Shown in pieces: positions 36,070 through 45,072 of a stretch of DNA of 64,000 bases (position 1 is its first letter; every line of letters starts with the position of its first letter). Below the pieces are notes generated by a model. It was not told the DNA's origin. It was given only the letters and a program-made list of their open reading frames with translations, and ran no database searches. This DNA is from Bacteroidaceae bacterium (lineage in GTDB: Bacteria > Bacteroidota > Bacteroidia > Bacteroidales > Bacteroidaceae), in assembly GCA_017617575.1 (NCBI GenBank), contig JAFZVY010000160.1, positions 1-64,000 of the forward strand, read 5' to 3'. The position numbers and the translations under genes are program-made.

Positions 36070-37857
36070 TTACTTACCCAACACTTCCTTGACGGCATCC
36101 TTGATTGCCTGTCCACGGAGACCGCGACGGAGTATTGTGCCGTCAGGACCGAATAGTATGATGTGAGGGATGCCATTAATACCGTAGATATCGCTGGCAA
36201 TACGCTGAGTGTTCATAATCTGTGGGTACTCGATGCCGAGGCTTTCCATAGCACGCTTGGTGTCTTCTGGCTGATCCCACGTTGCAATGCCTATTACCTC
36301 GAAGTTGTCTCCGCGGTACTCTTTCCACACATCTATAATATTAGGTATCTCTGCTTTGCAAGGTCCACACCAGCTTGCCCAGAAGTCGGCAAGCACGTAC
36401 TTGCCCTTGCCAACGTAGTCGGAAAGACGCTGTGTCTTGCCTTCGTACTCTACTTCAAAGTCGGTGAACTTCTTACCGACGGATGTTGGCTCCTGAAGCT
36501 TGAGCTGCTCTGCCTCGTACTTGCGCTGTGCCTCACGAGCACGTTCCTGTTCTTCGTAGTAGTCAAAGAAAAGGCGGAAGCGTCCATGTTGCATATCGGA
36601 TGGGATGAGAGTAGAGAGCTTGCTCCATGGGAAGTTCTCACGCATGAGGAAGTATATTACTGCTCCTTCCTCTGTGATGTGCTCTGCAATGTATTTCTCC
36701 TTCTTGCCTTCTGCCTCTGCCTTAGTTGAATACTTCTCTGCATTGTCGCAGAACTCGTATGCATCGCTCCATTCCTTGTAGAAGCCTGTTCCTGTTACTT
36801 GGAACGTGCCGTTCTTAACGACAACGAGTGCATCGTCACCTGGGACAATAGGGAATCGGACACAGTGAGTGCAGATACTTCCGTCCGGGAAGGTGGCAGT
36901 GAAGTCTGCGAGACGTGGCTCAGCGAGCAGTGTCTTAAAGTTTGCCTTTCGGTTGTTGACTGGAATGTCTGCCACCTGTCGTGACGTCCTCATGTTAGCA
37001 TCATAGAGTGCGACAAGATAGCCAGAGTCGTTGATGCCGTTAGAGGCATAGACCTCGACGTTGCAGTTAGGCTTGCCCTTCAGAGGCTTAACGTCATGGA
37101 TTTCCCTTATAGTATAGTCGCCAAGGACTGCATTGAAGTGAGTCGTCTTCTTTGGAAGTGGTTCGTAGGACACGTATGCACCATAGAATCGGGCACCTGA
37201 GTCGCAGTTGTCATTTACCTTTCCATATACCACGCTGCGAAGCTTGTACTTGGTTCCTGCTTCGTCTTCAAGGTATGAGTCAGATGGTATCACCATATTA
37301 TATAAGAAGTAGTCCTGTACGAAACGCACCACGGTTGCTGTGTCTGTGAAGAATACTTCCTTTGCATACATGGTCGACTGCCTACTGTCGCACATGACGT
37401 TCTTCCACTGCTTACCCTTCAGCTTTGGAAGGTGAGGCGACTTCCACTTGGTACGCTCACGCAGGGCGTGGATGCCACGGGAGAGACGTGTCTCATAGTT
37501 GTAGTCATAGTCATGGTCGTAGTAGCCGTTGTGCACATTGACAGTATAAGAGCTGTTAGGCACGAGCATGAGACCTATGCCATCGGAGCATACCTCACCG
37601 CCCGGGAAGATACAGCGAATGTAAGCAGCTGTCACCTTGTCAACGTTGAAGGTGTGAGTAAACTTCTTATCCACTACTGGAATGACAAGCGATGGTTTGT
37701 TCTCATCATACTTACCGTACTCGTCTGCTATGTATACGTTGTAGCAGGAGTCGGTGATGTTAGGATCGACAGTACCGTTCAGGGTGAATGTACCGTTCTG
37801 TGCAAAGCCGGTGCATGATAGCATGCTAAGGGCAGATGTTACTAATAAGTTTTTCAT
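36070..37857 (-). CDS. Secreted TlpA/AhpC-TSA thioredoxin-fold protein with a long N-terminal region
   Basis: 595 residues; the signal peptide ends GFAQN. The N-terminal 430 residues contain two related beta-rich segments (DUF4369-like, for example FTLNGTVDPN and CNVEVYASNG) followed by a Glu/Lys-rich helix (QERAREAQRKYEAEQLKLQ). The C-terminal 140 residues are a thioredoxin fold with the active CXXC C497-GP-C500 (FWASWCGPCK) and the cis-Pro segment GINGIPHIILF. Such proteins reduce or exchange disulfides in the periplasm of Bacteroidetes. Its role with xylan enzymes, if any, is unclear. It lies between the two copies of a 60-bp direct repeat and downstream of the 45-bp minisatellite. Confidence 0.8.
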   Translation of the reverse strand: MKNLLVTSALSMLSCTGFAQNGTFTLNGTVDPNITDSCYNVYIADEYGKYDENKPSLVIPVVDKKFTHTFNVDKVTAAYIRCIFPGGEVCSDGIGLMLVPNSSYTVNVHNGYYDHDYDYNYETRLSRGIHALRERTKWKSPHLPKLKGKQWKNVMCDSRQSTMYAKEVFFTDTATVVRFVQDYFLYNMVIPSDSYLEDEAGTKYKLRSVVYGKVNDNCDSGARFYGAYVSYEPLPKKTTHFNAVLGDYTIREIHDVKPLKGKPNCNVEVYASNGINDSGYLVALYDANMRTSRQVADIPVNNRKANFKTLLAEPRLADFTATFPDGSICTHCVRFPIVPGDDALVVVKNGTFQVTGTGFYKEWSDAYEFCDNAEKYSTKAEAEGKKEKYIAEHITEEGAVIYFLMRENFPWSKLSTLIPSDMQHGRFRLFFDYYEEQERAREAQRKYEAEQLKLQEPTSVGKKFTDFEVEYEGKTQRLSDYVGKGKYVLADFWASWCGPCKAEIPNIIDVWKEYRGDNFEVIGIATWDQPEDTKRAMESLGIEYPQIMNTQRIASDIYGINGIPHIILFGPDGTILRRGLRGQAIKDAVKEVLGK

Positions 37858-37967
37858 ATTAAAGTTATTTTGTTAATTAAAAGACCACATGATGTGATGA
37901 ATAAATGAGTTAGTTAATCGTATTTAGTAAAGTAGAGGCATGAGGTGCATGCCTACTGGGGAAAAGG

Positions 37968-38396
37968 GCAGAGCCAAGGACGGCTCTGAGACGCGAGCAG
38001 CTGGATGCTGGGGCAGAGACAAGGAGGGCTCTGGGATGCGAGCAGCTGGATGCTGAAGCAGAGCCAAGGACGGCTCTGAGACGCGAGCAGCTGGATGCTG
38101 AAGCAGAGACAAGGACGGATCTGGGATGCGAGCAGCTGGATGCTGGAGCAGAGCCAAGGACGGCTCTGGGATATGAGCAGCTGAACGCTAAGGCAGAGCC
38201 AAGGACGGCTCTGAGACGCAAGCAGCAGGACGCTGGAGCAGAGACAAGGAGGGCTCTGGGATGCGAGCAGCTGGACGCTGGGGCAGAGACAAGGACGGCT
38301 CTGAGATGCGAGCAGCTGGATGCTGAAGCAGAGACAAGGAGGGCTCTGAGATGCGAGCAGCTGGATGCTGGAGCAGAGTCAAGGAGGGCTCTGAGT
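37968..38396. repeat. 45-bp minisatellite, about 9.5 tandem copies, each with a hairpin
   Basis: Nine full 45-base units (37968-38372) and a partial tenth. Each begins GCAGAG(C/A)CAAGGA(C/G)GG(C/A)TCTG, in which CAGAGCC and GGCTCTG can pair, and ends with CAGCTGGATGCTG, which has a CAGC/GCTG mini-palindrome. Units differ by a few substitutions and no indels. The array fills most of the gap upstream of the thioredoxin-fold gene. All frames are broken or lack coding character. Confidence 0.92.
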
Positions 38397-38465
38397 CATG
38401 GGTAATGACAAAGGGAACATGGAGAGTACAGAGGACACGGAGGATGTTCTATACGAACACCTCTA

Positions 38466-38525
38466 AGTCCTCTGTGCTCTCTGTGTTTAATAGAATCAGA
38501 ATGTGCGGGAGCTGATGTTAACAGA
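38466..38525. repeat. 60-bp direct repeat, copy 2: GH43 3' end in place
   Basis: Contains the last codons and stop of the GH43 gene and the adjoining TCCTCTGTGCTCTCTGTGTT motif. Identical to 35990-36049. Confidence 0.9.
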
Positions 38526-40139
38526 ACCGCCGGCGTTCTTAGTTGAGTAGTAATAGACTCCGTAGCGGCAACCCATGAAGAACTTCTGCCAGTTGAAGGT
38601 CATCTTGAAGTCGCCTCCCATCTGTGCCCAGTGCTTGCCGTCGATGCAGTAGCGGAACTGTGCAAGGTCGGTGCGTGGTACGAAGTTGCCGTCGATTGCT
38701 ATTTGGATGTTCTTTACCTTTGACTTAGGAATGGCAACGCGAGCCAGTTCTGTGCTCTTCACGCCTGTAACTGCCTTGTTGCGTGGGTCGAGTTCACACA
38801 CGTCGTTGGTGAGTACGAGGAAGTACTTGCCGTTCTCACGGATGACTGACATCATGCCGGCGTTATCGCAGAACACGCAGAAGCCTGCCTTGTCGCCGTC
38901 CTTCATCTTGCTGGCGTCTATGCTCACAGTGTCTGAGCAGGTAGGTGCCCACATGCGCCAAGTGAGTGTGTTACGGGCGAGGAACATGTTGTCGACTGTC
39001 TTCGTGGTGCGGAAGGTATATGTGTTGCCGTTCTTTGTGAACGCTTCCTTCAATGGGTTGTGATTGAACTGGTAGTCCTTCGTCATGCTGATGCCTCCCT
39101 CGAGTCGCATCTGCTGACCGTACTTGCCTGTATAGTCCATGTCCTCAGTCTCCAGTGACATGGTCTCTGGCACGCGTGCTGTGTAGCGGTAGTTGTCGAT
39201 GCCGTTTCCCTGCTCACGGATAACTTCGCCTATCATTGGCCATCCGTCCACCCATGTGCAAGGGCTGAGTGTGAGAACGCGTCCCACTCCAGCACGGTCC
39301 TGGAATATCACTCCGTACCACTCTCCGTGCTTTCCGTCCACGATGGTGCCTTGTCCTACAAATGGGAAGCCACCGAAGTCGCTCTTGACAATGACCTTGC
39401 TCTCGTATGGACCTTCGATGTTGCGGCTACGGTAAGCTATCTCGCAGCGACCTGACTGTGGCCATGCTATGCAGAGGAGATAATACATACCGTCGTGCTT
39501 GATGACGCGGCTTCCCTCGTGGAGACCTGCAGGGCGTCCGTGTAGCTCAAGCTTCTTGTGTACACCTCCCGGCTTCTCTGCTGTCAAGTCCTGGGTAAGC
39601 TCGACGAGAGTTATGTCGCCGCTTCCTGAGAACACATACACGCGGTCGTCGTCATCGAAGAAGAGGGATGAGTCGTGGTAGGCAGGGAGACGGCTGTGCA
39701 GTGTCCAGCCCTTTGCAGGGTCAGTAGTCTTGAAGACCATTGACTTGTGGGGATCGTCATTGGCAACGAACAGTGCCCAGAACGTTCCCTTATGGTAACG
39801 TATTGATGTTGCCCACTGACCGCGACCATAGACTGTACCTTCCTCGAGGTCGTATCGTGGGGTGTCATGTATCTCGTCGAAGAGGTAGCTGATGGTTTCC
39901 CAGTTAACTAAGTCCTTGCTTCGCATGATAGGACCGCCCGGTGTCATGTGCATTGTGGTGGTGACGAGGTAGTAGTAGTCGCCTACACGGATGATGTCCG
40001 GGTCAGGTGTGTCAGTCCACATCCAAGGGTTCTTCACTGTGACCGTCTTAGTGTCAGCTGCAGTACTGTTCTGTGCCGAGGCACACGTTGGCTGTCCGAG
40101 TAAAGCGATACTGGCAACCATAGCTATTAGCTTGTTCAT
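38496..40139 (-). CDS. GH43 beta-xylosidase/arabinofuranosidase (GH43_12-like)
   Basis: 547 residues; the signal peptide ends CASAQN. The propeller starts at NPWMWTDTPDPDIIRVGDYY and has candidate residues D48, D156 (YHDSSLFFDDD) and E208 (LHEGS). The C-terminal half is a beta-sandwich of the GH43 C2 type (RNTLTWRMWAP, KAGFCVFCDNAG, RYGVYYYSTKN) that completes the active site in this subgroup. Such enzymes trim arabinoxylan oligosaccharides from the end. The 3' 60 bases are duplicated at 35990-36049. Promoter-like elements lie at 40184-40200. Related to, but shorter than, the GH43 at 45073. Confidence 0.85.
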   Translation of the reverse strand: MNKLIAMVASIALLGQPTCASAQNSTAADTKTVTVKNPWMWTDTPDPDIIRVGDYYYLVTTTMHMTPGGPIMRSKDLVNWETISYLFDEIHDTPRYDLEEGTVYGRGQWATSIRYHKGTFWALFVANDDPHKSMVFKTTDPAKGWTLHSRLPAYHDSSLFFDDDDRVYVFSGSGDITLVELTQDLTAEKPGGVHKKLELHGRPAGLHEGSRVIKHDGMYYLLCIAWPQSGRCEIAYRSRNIEGPYESKVIVKSDFGGFPFVGQGTIVDGKHGEWYGVIFQDRAGVGRVLTLSPCTWVDGWPMIGEVIREQGNGIDNYRYTARVPETMSLETEDMDYTGKYGQQMRLEGGISMTKDYQFNHNPLKEAFTKNGNTYTFRTTKTVDNMFLARNTLTWRMWAPTCSDTVSIDASKMKDGDKAGFCVFCDNAGMMSVIRENGKYFLVLTNDVCELDPRNKAVTGVKSTELARVAIPKSKVKNIQIAIDGNFVPRTDLAQFRYCIDGKHWAQMGGDFKMTFNWQKFFMGCRYGVYYYSTKNAGGSVNISSRTF

Positions 40140-40183
40140 GTTAAGTTTTTAGTAGTTTATAAGTATGTTAGTTCTTTACTGCG

Positions 40184-40200
40184 CAAAGGTAGCAAAGATA
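40184..40200 (-). promoter_or_regulatory. Two overlapping-phase -7 elements for the GH43 gene
   Basis: On the reverse strand TATCTTTG (40193-40200) and TACCTTTG (40184-40191) both match TAnnTTTG, about 45-60 bases upstream of the ATG. No clear -33 TTTG. Confidence 0.5.
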
Positions 40201-40470
40201 ACTGACAACCATTCACCGTAATGTTACATAGTGTTTCGATTATGTAACAACAGACACATCAACAGGTACTAACAGCATGACCAACAGTCCCTCGCAGCAG
40301 TAATCCACCTCTGTTGGGACATTGGCTATTATATTATTATTAGGTGCACTTGTTCGCTACTGATGTGTGCCAAAGACGTCAGTAGTGGACAAAGCTATGC
40401 GATAGTGACTATGGTTACAAATCAAAAACTATGTGTTACATTTCGACAAAGGGAGGAAGGGGATAATTCG

Positions 40471-40478
40471 TAACTTTG
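40471..40478 (+). promoter_or_regulatory. -7 promoter element of the GH3 gene
   Basis: TAACTTTG, 43 bases before the ATG at 40522. The rest of the 40140-40521 gap shows no gene. Confidence 0.5.
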
Positions 40479-40521
40479 CATACAGAAAACTAAACCTTGT
40501 ACTTATACAACCTAACAAGTT

Positions 40522-43116
40522 ATGAAGCGAAATACTCTCGTATTGATTATAGCAGGTGCAATGACTTGCATGAATGTCATGGCACAGCTACCTTACCAGA
40601 ATCCATCACTTAGCGCACACGACAGAGCCGTGGACTTGTGCAGCCGTCTCACACTTGAGGAGAAGGCTCAGCTGATGCTGGACGACTCTCCGGCAATCCC
40701 TCGACTTGGCATCAAGAGATTCCAGTGGTGGAGCGAAGCTCTCCACGGAGTAGCGAACATGGGAAACGTTACAAACTTCCCTGAACCTATAGGCATGGCT
40801 GCATCGTTCAACAGTGACATGGTCTATAAGGTCTTCGATGCTACGAGCACAGAGGCACGTGCCAAGTGGAACCAGCTCATAGCTAACGGTCAGGACGTGA
40901 CTCGCTTCCATGCACTCTCAGTGTGGACTCCTAACGTGAACATCTTCCGCGACCCACGATGGGGACGTGGACAAGAGACCTACGGCGAGGATCCATACCT
41001 CACTGGTGTAATGGGTAGTGCAGTGGTGCGTGGATTGCAAGGCGACGAGAGTCATAAGTATAGGAAGTTGTGGGCGTGCGCCAAGCACTACGCTGTACAC
41101 AGCGGACCTGAGTGGAGCCGTCACACTGCGAACCTTACCGATGTAACTGCCCGTGACTTGTGGGAGACCTACCTACCTGCCTTCAAGGTGCTCGTTGAGG
41201 ACGCGAAGGTTCGAGAGGTAATGTGCGCCTACCAGCGTCTGGACGACGAGCCATGCTGCAGCAGTACTCGTCTCTTGCAGGACATCCTGCGCAACGAGTG
41301 GGGCTTCAAGTACTTGGTGGTGAGCGACTGTAGTGCTGTGTCCGACATCCACGAGACACACAAGACATCAACCGACGCCGTTCACTCTTCGGCTCGTGCA
41401 GCACTGGCTGGCACTGACGTGGAGTGTGGCTACAACTACGCCTACAAGAGCATCCCTGATGCAGTCCGCCGTGACCTCATCAAGGAGAGCGAAGTGGACA
41501 AGCACGTCATCCGTCTGCTGGAAGGTCGCTTTGACCTCGGTGAGATGGACGACCCATCAATAGTGGAATGGTCAAAGATTCCTTCGAGCGTTCTTGAGAG
41601 CAAGGAACACTTGAACATCGCCCTTGAGATGGCACGCCAGTCCATGACCCTCCTACAGAACAGGAACTCTGTCCTCCCTCTCAAGAAGGGTGAGAAGATA
41701 GCAGTCATCGGCCCTAATGCCAACGAGAAGACGATGATGTGGGGTAACTACAACGGTACACCAACCACTACCGTAACCATCCTCGATGGTATTCGCGCCA
41801 TAAACAAGAACGTACTGTACCTTCAGGGCTGTGACCTCACAGACGACCGCGTGGTGACAGACCTTTTCGACCAACTCTCCTACGAGGGAAAGAAGGGAAT
41901 CAAAGGTACATTCTGGAATAACACAGAGTCAACAGGCAAGCCGGTTGCAACTGAATACTACACTCGTCCGATAGCCAAGACCACTGCAGGTAACTACCAG
42001 TTTGCGCCTGGCGTGAACCTGACAAATTTCAGTGCAAAATACGAGACAGTGCTTAAACCAAAAGCGTCTGGCGAAGTCGTAGTAAACGTGGAGTCAGTCA
42101 GCCACTTCGAAGTATATGTAAACGGTGAGCAACAGGTGAGGCACCACACATGGCGTGTGACACCTACCCGCACACCAATACAGGTGGAGGCTGGCAAGGA
42201 GTACCGAATCGAAGTGCGATTCAGTCACATCCCAACCTACGCAGCAAGCATGAAGATCAACGTCGGTACTGAGTCGCCAATCGACTATCAGTCCATCATC
42301 AAGAAGCTTGCCGGTATCGACAAGGTGGTGTTCGTAGGTGGTATCGCACCATCGCTTGAGGGCGAGGAGATGCCAGTCACTATTGACGGCTTCAAGGGCG
42401 GCGACCGCACGCACATCGAACTTCCAGCTGTTCAGCGCAACTTCCTCAAGGCACTCAAGGATGCAGGCAAGACTGTGGTCTATGTGAACTGTTCGGGCTC
42501 AGCCATTGCACTCGAGCCTGAGACACAGAGCTGCGATGCAATACTTCAGGCATGGTATCCTGGTATGCGAGGCGGTCAGGCGGTAGCTGAGGTGCTCTAT
42601 GGAAAATACAACCCATCGGGCAAGCTCCCTATTACATTCTACAAGAACTCTGCACAGCTCGGTGACTTCGAGGACTATAGCATGAAGGGTCGCACATACC
42701 GTTACATGACGGACAAGCCTCTGTTCCCATTCGGCTACGGTCTCAGTTACACGACGTTCAACATCGGTAATGCCAAGCTCTCATCAAGCAGTATCAAGTC
42801 TGACGGCAACGGTACTATAAAGGTGACAATCCCTGTACAGAACACTGGCAAGATGGACGGTACCGAGGTGGTTCAGGTATATGTTCGCAATCCACAGGAC
42901 CCTAACGGACCAGTGATGCAGCTCCGCGGCTTTGCACGCGTGGATGTCAAGGCAGGACAGAGTGCCGACGCAGTAGTGACTCTCAACGCCAAGTCCTTCG
43001 AGTGGTTCGACGAGACAACTAATACCGTATATACTAAGCAGGGCAAATACGAGCTCCTCTACGGTAACAGCTCGGATAAGAGTGCGCTGAAGAAAGCAGA
43101 AGTGACAGTGAAGTAG
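40522..43116 (+). CDS. xyl3A: GH3 beta-xylosidase with PA14 insert
   Basis: 864 residues; the signal peptide ends NVMAQL. The GH3 N-terminal barrel carries the substrate-binding stretch KRFQWWSEALHGVA and the nucleophile D269 (VVSDCSAV). The second domain is split by a PA14-like insert (about 455-590, KGTFWNN to INVGTESP). It continues with VYVNCSGSAIAL, and a fibronectin-like domain ends the protein (PFGYGLSYTTF). The order fits xylan-linked GH3 enzymes such as Xyl3A of P. ruminicola 23, which releases xylose from xylo-oligosaccharides. The gene name is from memory of that cluster, given the GH10-CE1 gene nearby. First gene of a forward run with esterase, DUF3237, GH43 and GH10-CE1. Confidence 0.88.
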   Translation: MKRNTLVLIIAGAMTCMNVMAQLPYQNPSLSAHDRAVDLCSRLTLEEKAQLMLDDSPAIPRLGIKRFQWWSEALHGVANMGNVTNFPEPIGMAASFNSDMVYKVFDATSTEARAKWNQLIANGQDVTRFHALSVWTPNVNIFRDPRWGRGQETYGEDPYLTGVMGSAVVRGLQGDESHKYRKLWACAKHYAVHSGPEWSRHTANLTDVTARDLWETYLPAFKVLVEDAKVREVMCAYQRLDDEPCCSSTRLLQDILRNEWGFKYLVVSDCSAVSDIHETHKTSTDAVHSSARAALAGTDVECGYNYAYKSIPDAVRRDLIKESEVDKHVIRLLEGRFDLGEMDDPSIVEWSKIPSSVLESKEHLNIALEMARQSMTLLQNRNSVLPLKKGEKIAVIGPNANEKTMMWGNYNGTPTTTVTILDGIRAINKNVLYLQGCDLTDDRVVTDLFDQLSYEGKKGIKGTFWNNTESTGKPVATEYYTRPIAKTTAGNYQFAPGVNLTNFSAKYETVLKPKASGEVVVNVESVSHFEVYVNGEQQVRHHTWRVTPTRTPIQVEAGKEYRIEVRFSHIPTYAASMKINVGTESPIDYQSIIKKLAGIDKVVFVGGIAPSLEGEEMPVTIDGFKGGDRTHIELPAVQRNFLKALKDAGKTVVYVNCSGSAIALEPETQSCDAILQAWYPGMRGGQAVAEVLYGKYNPSGKLPITFYKNSAQLGDFEDYSMKGRTYRYMTDKPLFPFGYGLSYTTFNIGNAKLSSSSIKSDGNGTIKVTIPVQNTGKMDGTEVVQVYVRNPQDPNGPVMQLRGFARVDVKAGQSADAVVTLNAKSFEWFDETTNTVYTKQGKYELLYGNSSDKSALKKAEVTVK

Positions 43117-43119
43117 CCC

Positions 43120-43200
43120 CCAAGCCCCCTAAAGGGGGATGTTGGGTTTACAATAGACAAAGAAAACAATAACCAATAGGATGCCGTCTTTGGCATCCAT
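43120..43200. repeat. Two short hairpins in the GH3-esterase gap
   Basis: CCCCCTAAAGGGGG (about 43126-43139) resembles a weak terminator. GGATGCC and GGCATCC form a 7-bp stem at about 43179-43198, 36 bases before the esterase ATG. Either could uncouple expression of GH3 and the esterase. Confidence 0.45.
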
Positions 43201-43233
43201 ATCAACTAACATCAATAAAAAACTAATCAAAAA

Positions 43234-44199
43234 ATGAAAAAGACTTTTATTGCAATCGCTCTTGCAGTTATGACCGTGGGAGCTAATGCGCAGAACTTCG
43301 GGTTCGGCGGTAACCAACAGAGCAACGTGACAGCACAGTTCTCTGAGAAGTTTTCCGATATCAACTATGCTGGGGATGGAGAAGCATACCACACACTTGA
43401 TGTGTACCTTCCTAAGACAAAGGCCAAGTCATACCCAGTCATCATTCATATTTACGGCAGCGCATGGTTCAGTAACAGCAGCAAGGGCATGGCAGATATC
43501 AACACCATCTGCGCCGCACTGCTCGACGCCGGCTATGCAGTTGTGTGTCCAAACCACAGAAACAGTCAGGACGCCAAGTATCCAGCACAGATAAACGACA
43601 TCAAGGCAGTGGTTCGCTGGGTGCGCGGCAACGCAAAGAAGTATAAGTTCGATACTAACTTCATCGGTACTTCAGGCTTCTCATCAGGTGCCCACCTCGC
43701 TTCACTCTGCGCCGCAACAAACGGTGTGAAGGTTGCGAAGTTAGCTAACGACGCATGGGGCGAGAAGGCTGAGTACGACATCGAGGGTACTATTGGAGAG
43801 TATACCAAGGAGTCAAGCGTTGTGGATGCTTGCTGCGAATGGTCTGGTCCAATCGACCTTATGAACATGGACTGTGATGGAGTGGAAAAGAAGGGATTCA
43901 AGCCTGAGGACGCACTTATGGGATTCGCTTTCAAGGGACATGAGAATGCGTACCAACTCCTATCACCTTGCTACTATGTAAACGAGAAGACCGTACCTAT
44001 CTTCGTGTTCCACGGAGCACAGGACAACGTAGTACCTTGCTGCCAGGGAGAGGAGCTCTACAACGTACTTCAGGAGAAGGGTGTCAAGCACTGCGGCTTC
44101 GTGAAGGAAGAGAAAGGCGGTCATGGTTTCAATATGTACACGCCTGAGAACCTCGCTAAGATGGTGAAGCACTTTGACGAGGCAAGGAAGAGAAAGTAA
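43234..44199 (+). CDS. Secreted alpha/beta-hydrolase esterase, possible acetyl or feruloyl xylan esterase
   Basis: 321 residues; the signal peptide ends GANAQN. An alpha/beta hydrolase of the BD-FAE/hormone-sensitive-lipase-like type: the oxyanion strand IHIYGSAWFSN, S150 in GFSSGAHLA, the acid in GAQDNVVP and the histidine in GGHGFNMY. The pattern LDVYLPKTKAKSYPVII fits carboxylesterases often found in arabinoxylan loci. The ester it removes cannot be told from sequence. It sits between GH3 and the DUF3237 gene and is followed by a long TTAACTCC-type palindrome. Confidence 0.8.
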   Translation: MKKTFIAIALAVMTVGANAQNFGFGGNQQSNVTAQFSEKFSDINYAGDGEAYHTLDVYLPKTKAKSYPVIIHIYGSAWFSNSSKGMADINTICAALLDAGYAVVCPNHRNSQDAKYPAQINDIKAVVRWVRGNAKKYKFDTNFIGTSGFSSGAHLASLCAATNGVKVAKLANDAWGEKAEYDIEGTIGEYTKESSVVDACCEWSGPIDLMNMDCDGVEKKGFKPEDALMGFAFKGHENAYQLLSPCYYVNEKTVPIFVFHGAQDNVVPCCQGEELYNVLQEKGVKHCGFVKEEKGGHGFNMYTPENLAKMVKHFDEARKRK

Positions 44200-44219
44200 G
44201 TAGTTTGAAAGAGTTCTTT

Positions 44220-44410
44220 GTAGTTAAAGAGAAGATATGTAAGTAGTTAAAGAGGAGTTAAAAAGTAGTTAAAGAGTAGATAAAAAGACGATACTCTAAT
44301 CGCTGAAGGGGCTACTGAAAGGACGGACATTCGTCTCTTTATCTCCTATTTAACTCCTCTTTAACTCCTCTTTAACTCCAAACTAAAAACAACTTTAACT
44401 CCTAATAGGA
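44220..44410. repeat. Imperfect palindrome built of GAGTTAAA/TTTAACTCC units
   Basis: The left half repeats GTTAAAGAGGAGTTAAA-like units, the right half TTTAACTCCTC-like units, around a core GACGATACTCT...CATTCGTC. The same design is at 53285-53430 and, looser, at 55385-55492. No gene. Confidence 0.7.
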
Positions 44411-44416
44411 AACAAC

Positions 44417-44929
44417 ATGAAACATCTATTTATACTTTTCGCTCTTGCAATTAGCACATTGGCAGGAGTGGCACAGACTCAGGCACCAAAAGGACCTGAC
44501 ACGGAATATGTAATGACACTGAACGTTAAGCTTGGTCAGGCTTACGGAGTGGGCAAGACAGCAAAGGGAAACCGATTCATCGTGCCTATCACAGGCGGCA
44601 CGTTCTCAGGTCCTAACATCAAGGGCGAGATACTGGAAGGTGGAGCGGACTATCAGTTGCAGAACCAGGAGGCAGGACGCACAGAGATAGAAGCTATCTA
44701 CTGCATACGCACTGACGACGGAGTTACAATCCACATCCGCAACTGCGGACTGATATGCAACGGCAAAGACGCTAACGGCCAACCAACCTTTTACTTCAAG
44801 TGCGCTCCTAAGTTCGAGGCACCAATGGACAGCAAGTATGCGTGGCTCAACAACTCACTGTTCCTCTGTGAACCTTCCTTCGGAGGAGCACAGGGGGGAA
44901 TAACTCTCAACGTATGGAGGGTGAAGTAG
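44417..44929 (+). CDS. Secreted DUF3237 family protein
   Basis: 170 residues; the signal peptide ends AGVAQT. The rest matches the DUF3237 beta-barrel pattern: GNRFIVPITGGTFSGPNIKGEIL, GGADYQ and EIEAIYCIRTDDG. The family has no firmly known reaction. Located between the esterase and a GH43 in the forward run and separately spaced, it may be co-regulated with xylan enzymes. A role in esterase or lignin-linked chemistry is only speculation. Confidence 0.75.
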   Translation: MKHLFILFALAISTLAGVAQTQAPKGPDTEYVMTLNVKLGQAYGVGKTAKGNRFIVPITGGTFSGPNIKGEILEGGADYQLQNQEAGRTEIEAIYCIRTDDGVTIHIRNCGLICNGKDANGQPTFYFKCAPKFEAPMDSKYAWLNNSLFLCEPSFGGAQGGITLNVWRVK

Positions 44930-45072
44930 CAGACTCGTCTGCTACTATATATATAATAGGTGTAACGCATAGTAGTGAACAATCCATTCACATAGGTTAT
45001 CACACATCGTAATCTCAATTAAGTATATCATATATAATAAATACAAACAATTACTAATCTTTATCTACAAAC

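Noticed and set aside
37910..38382. Open frames across the 45-bp array that would encode 15-residue repeats
   Set aside because: The same frame is interrupted by a stop within the array, several frames are equally open because the unit is a multiple of three, and no start signal is seen. Better treated as a noncoding minisatellite.
37968..38396. CRISPR array
   Set aside because: Units are adjacent 45-base tandem copies with no variable spacers, and no cas genes are near.
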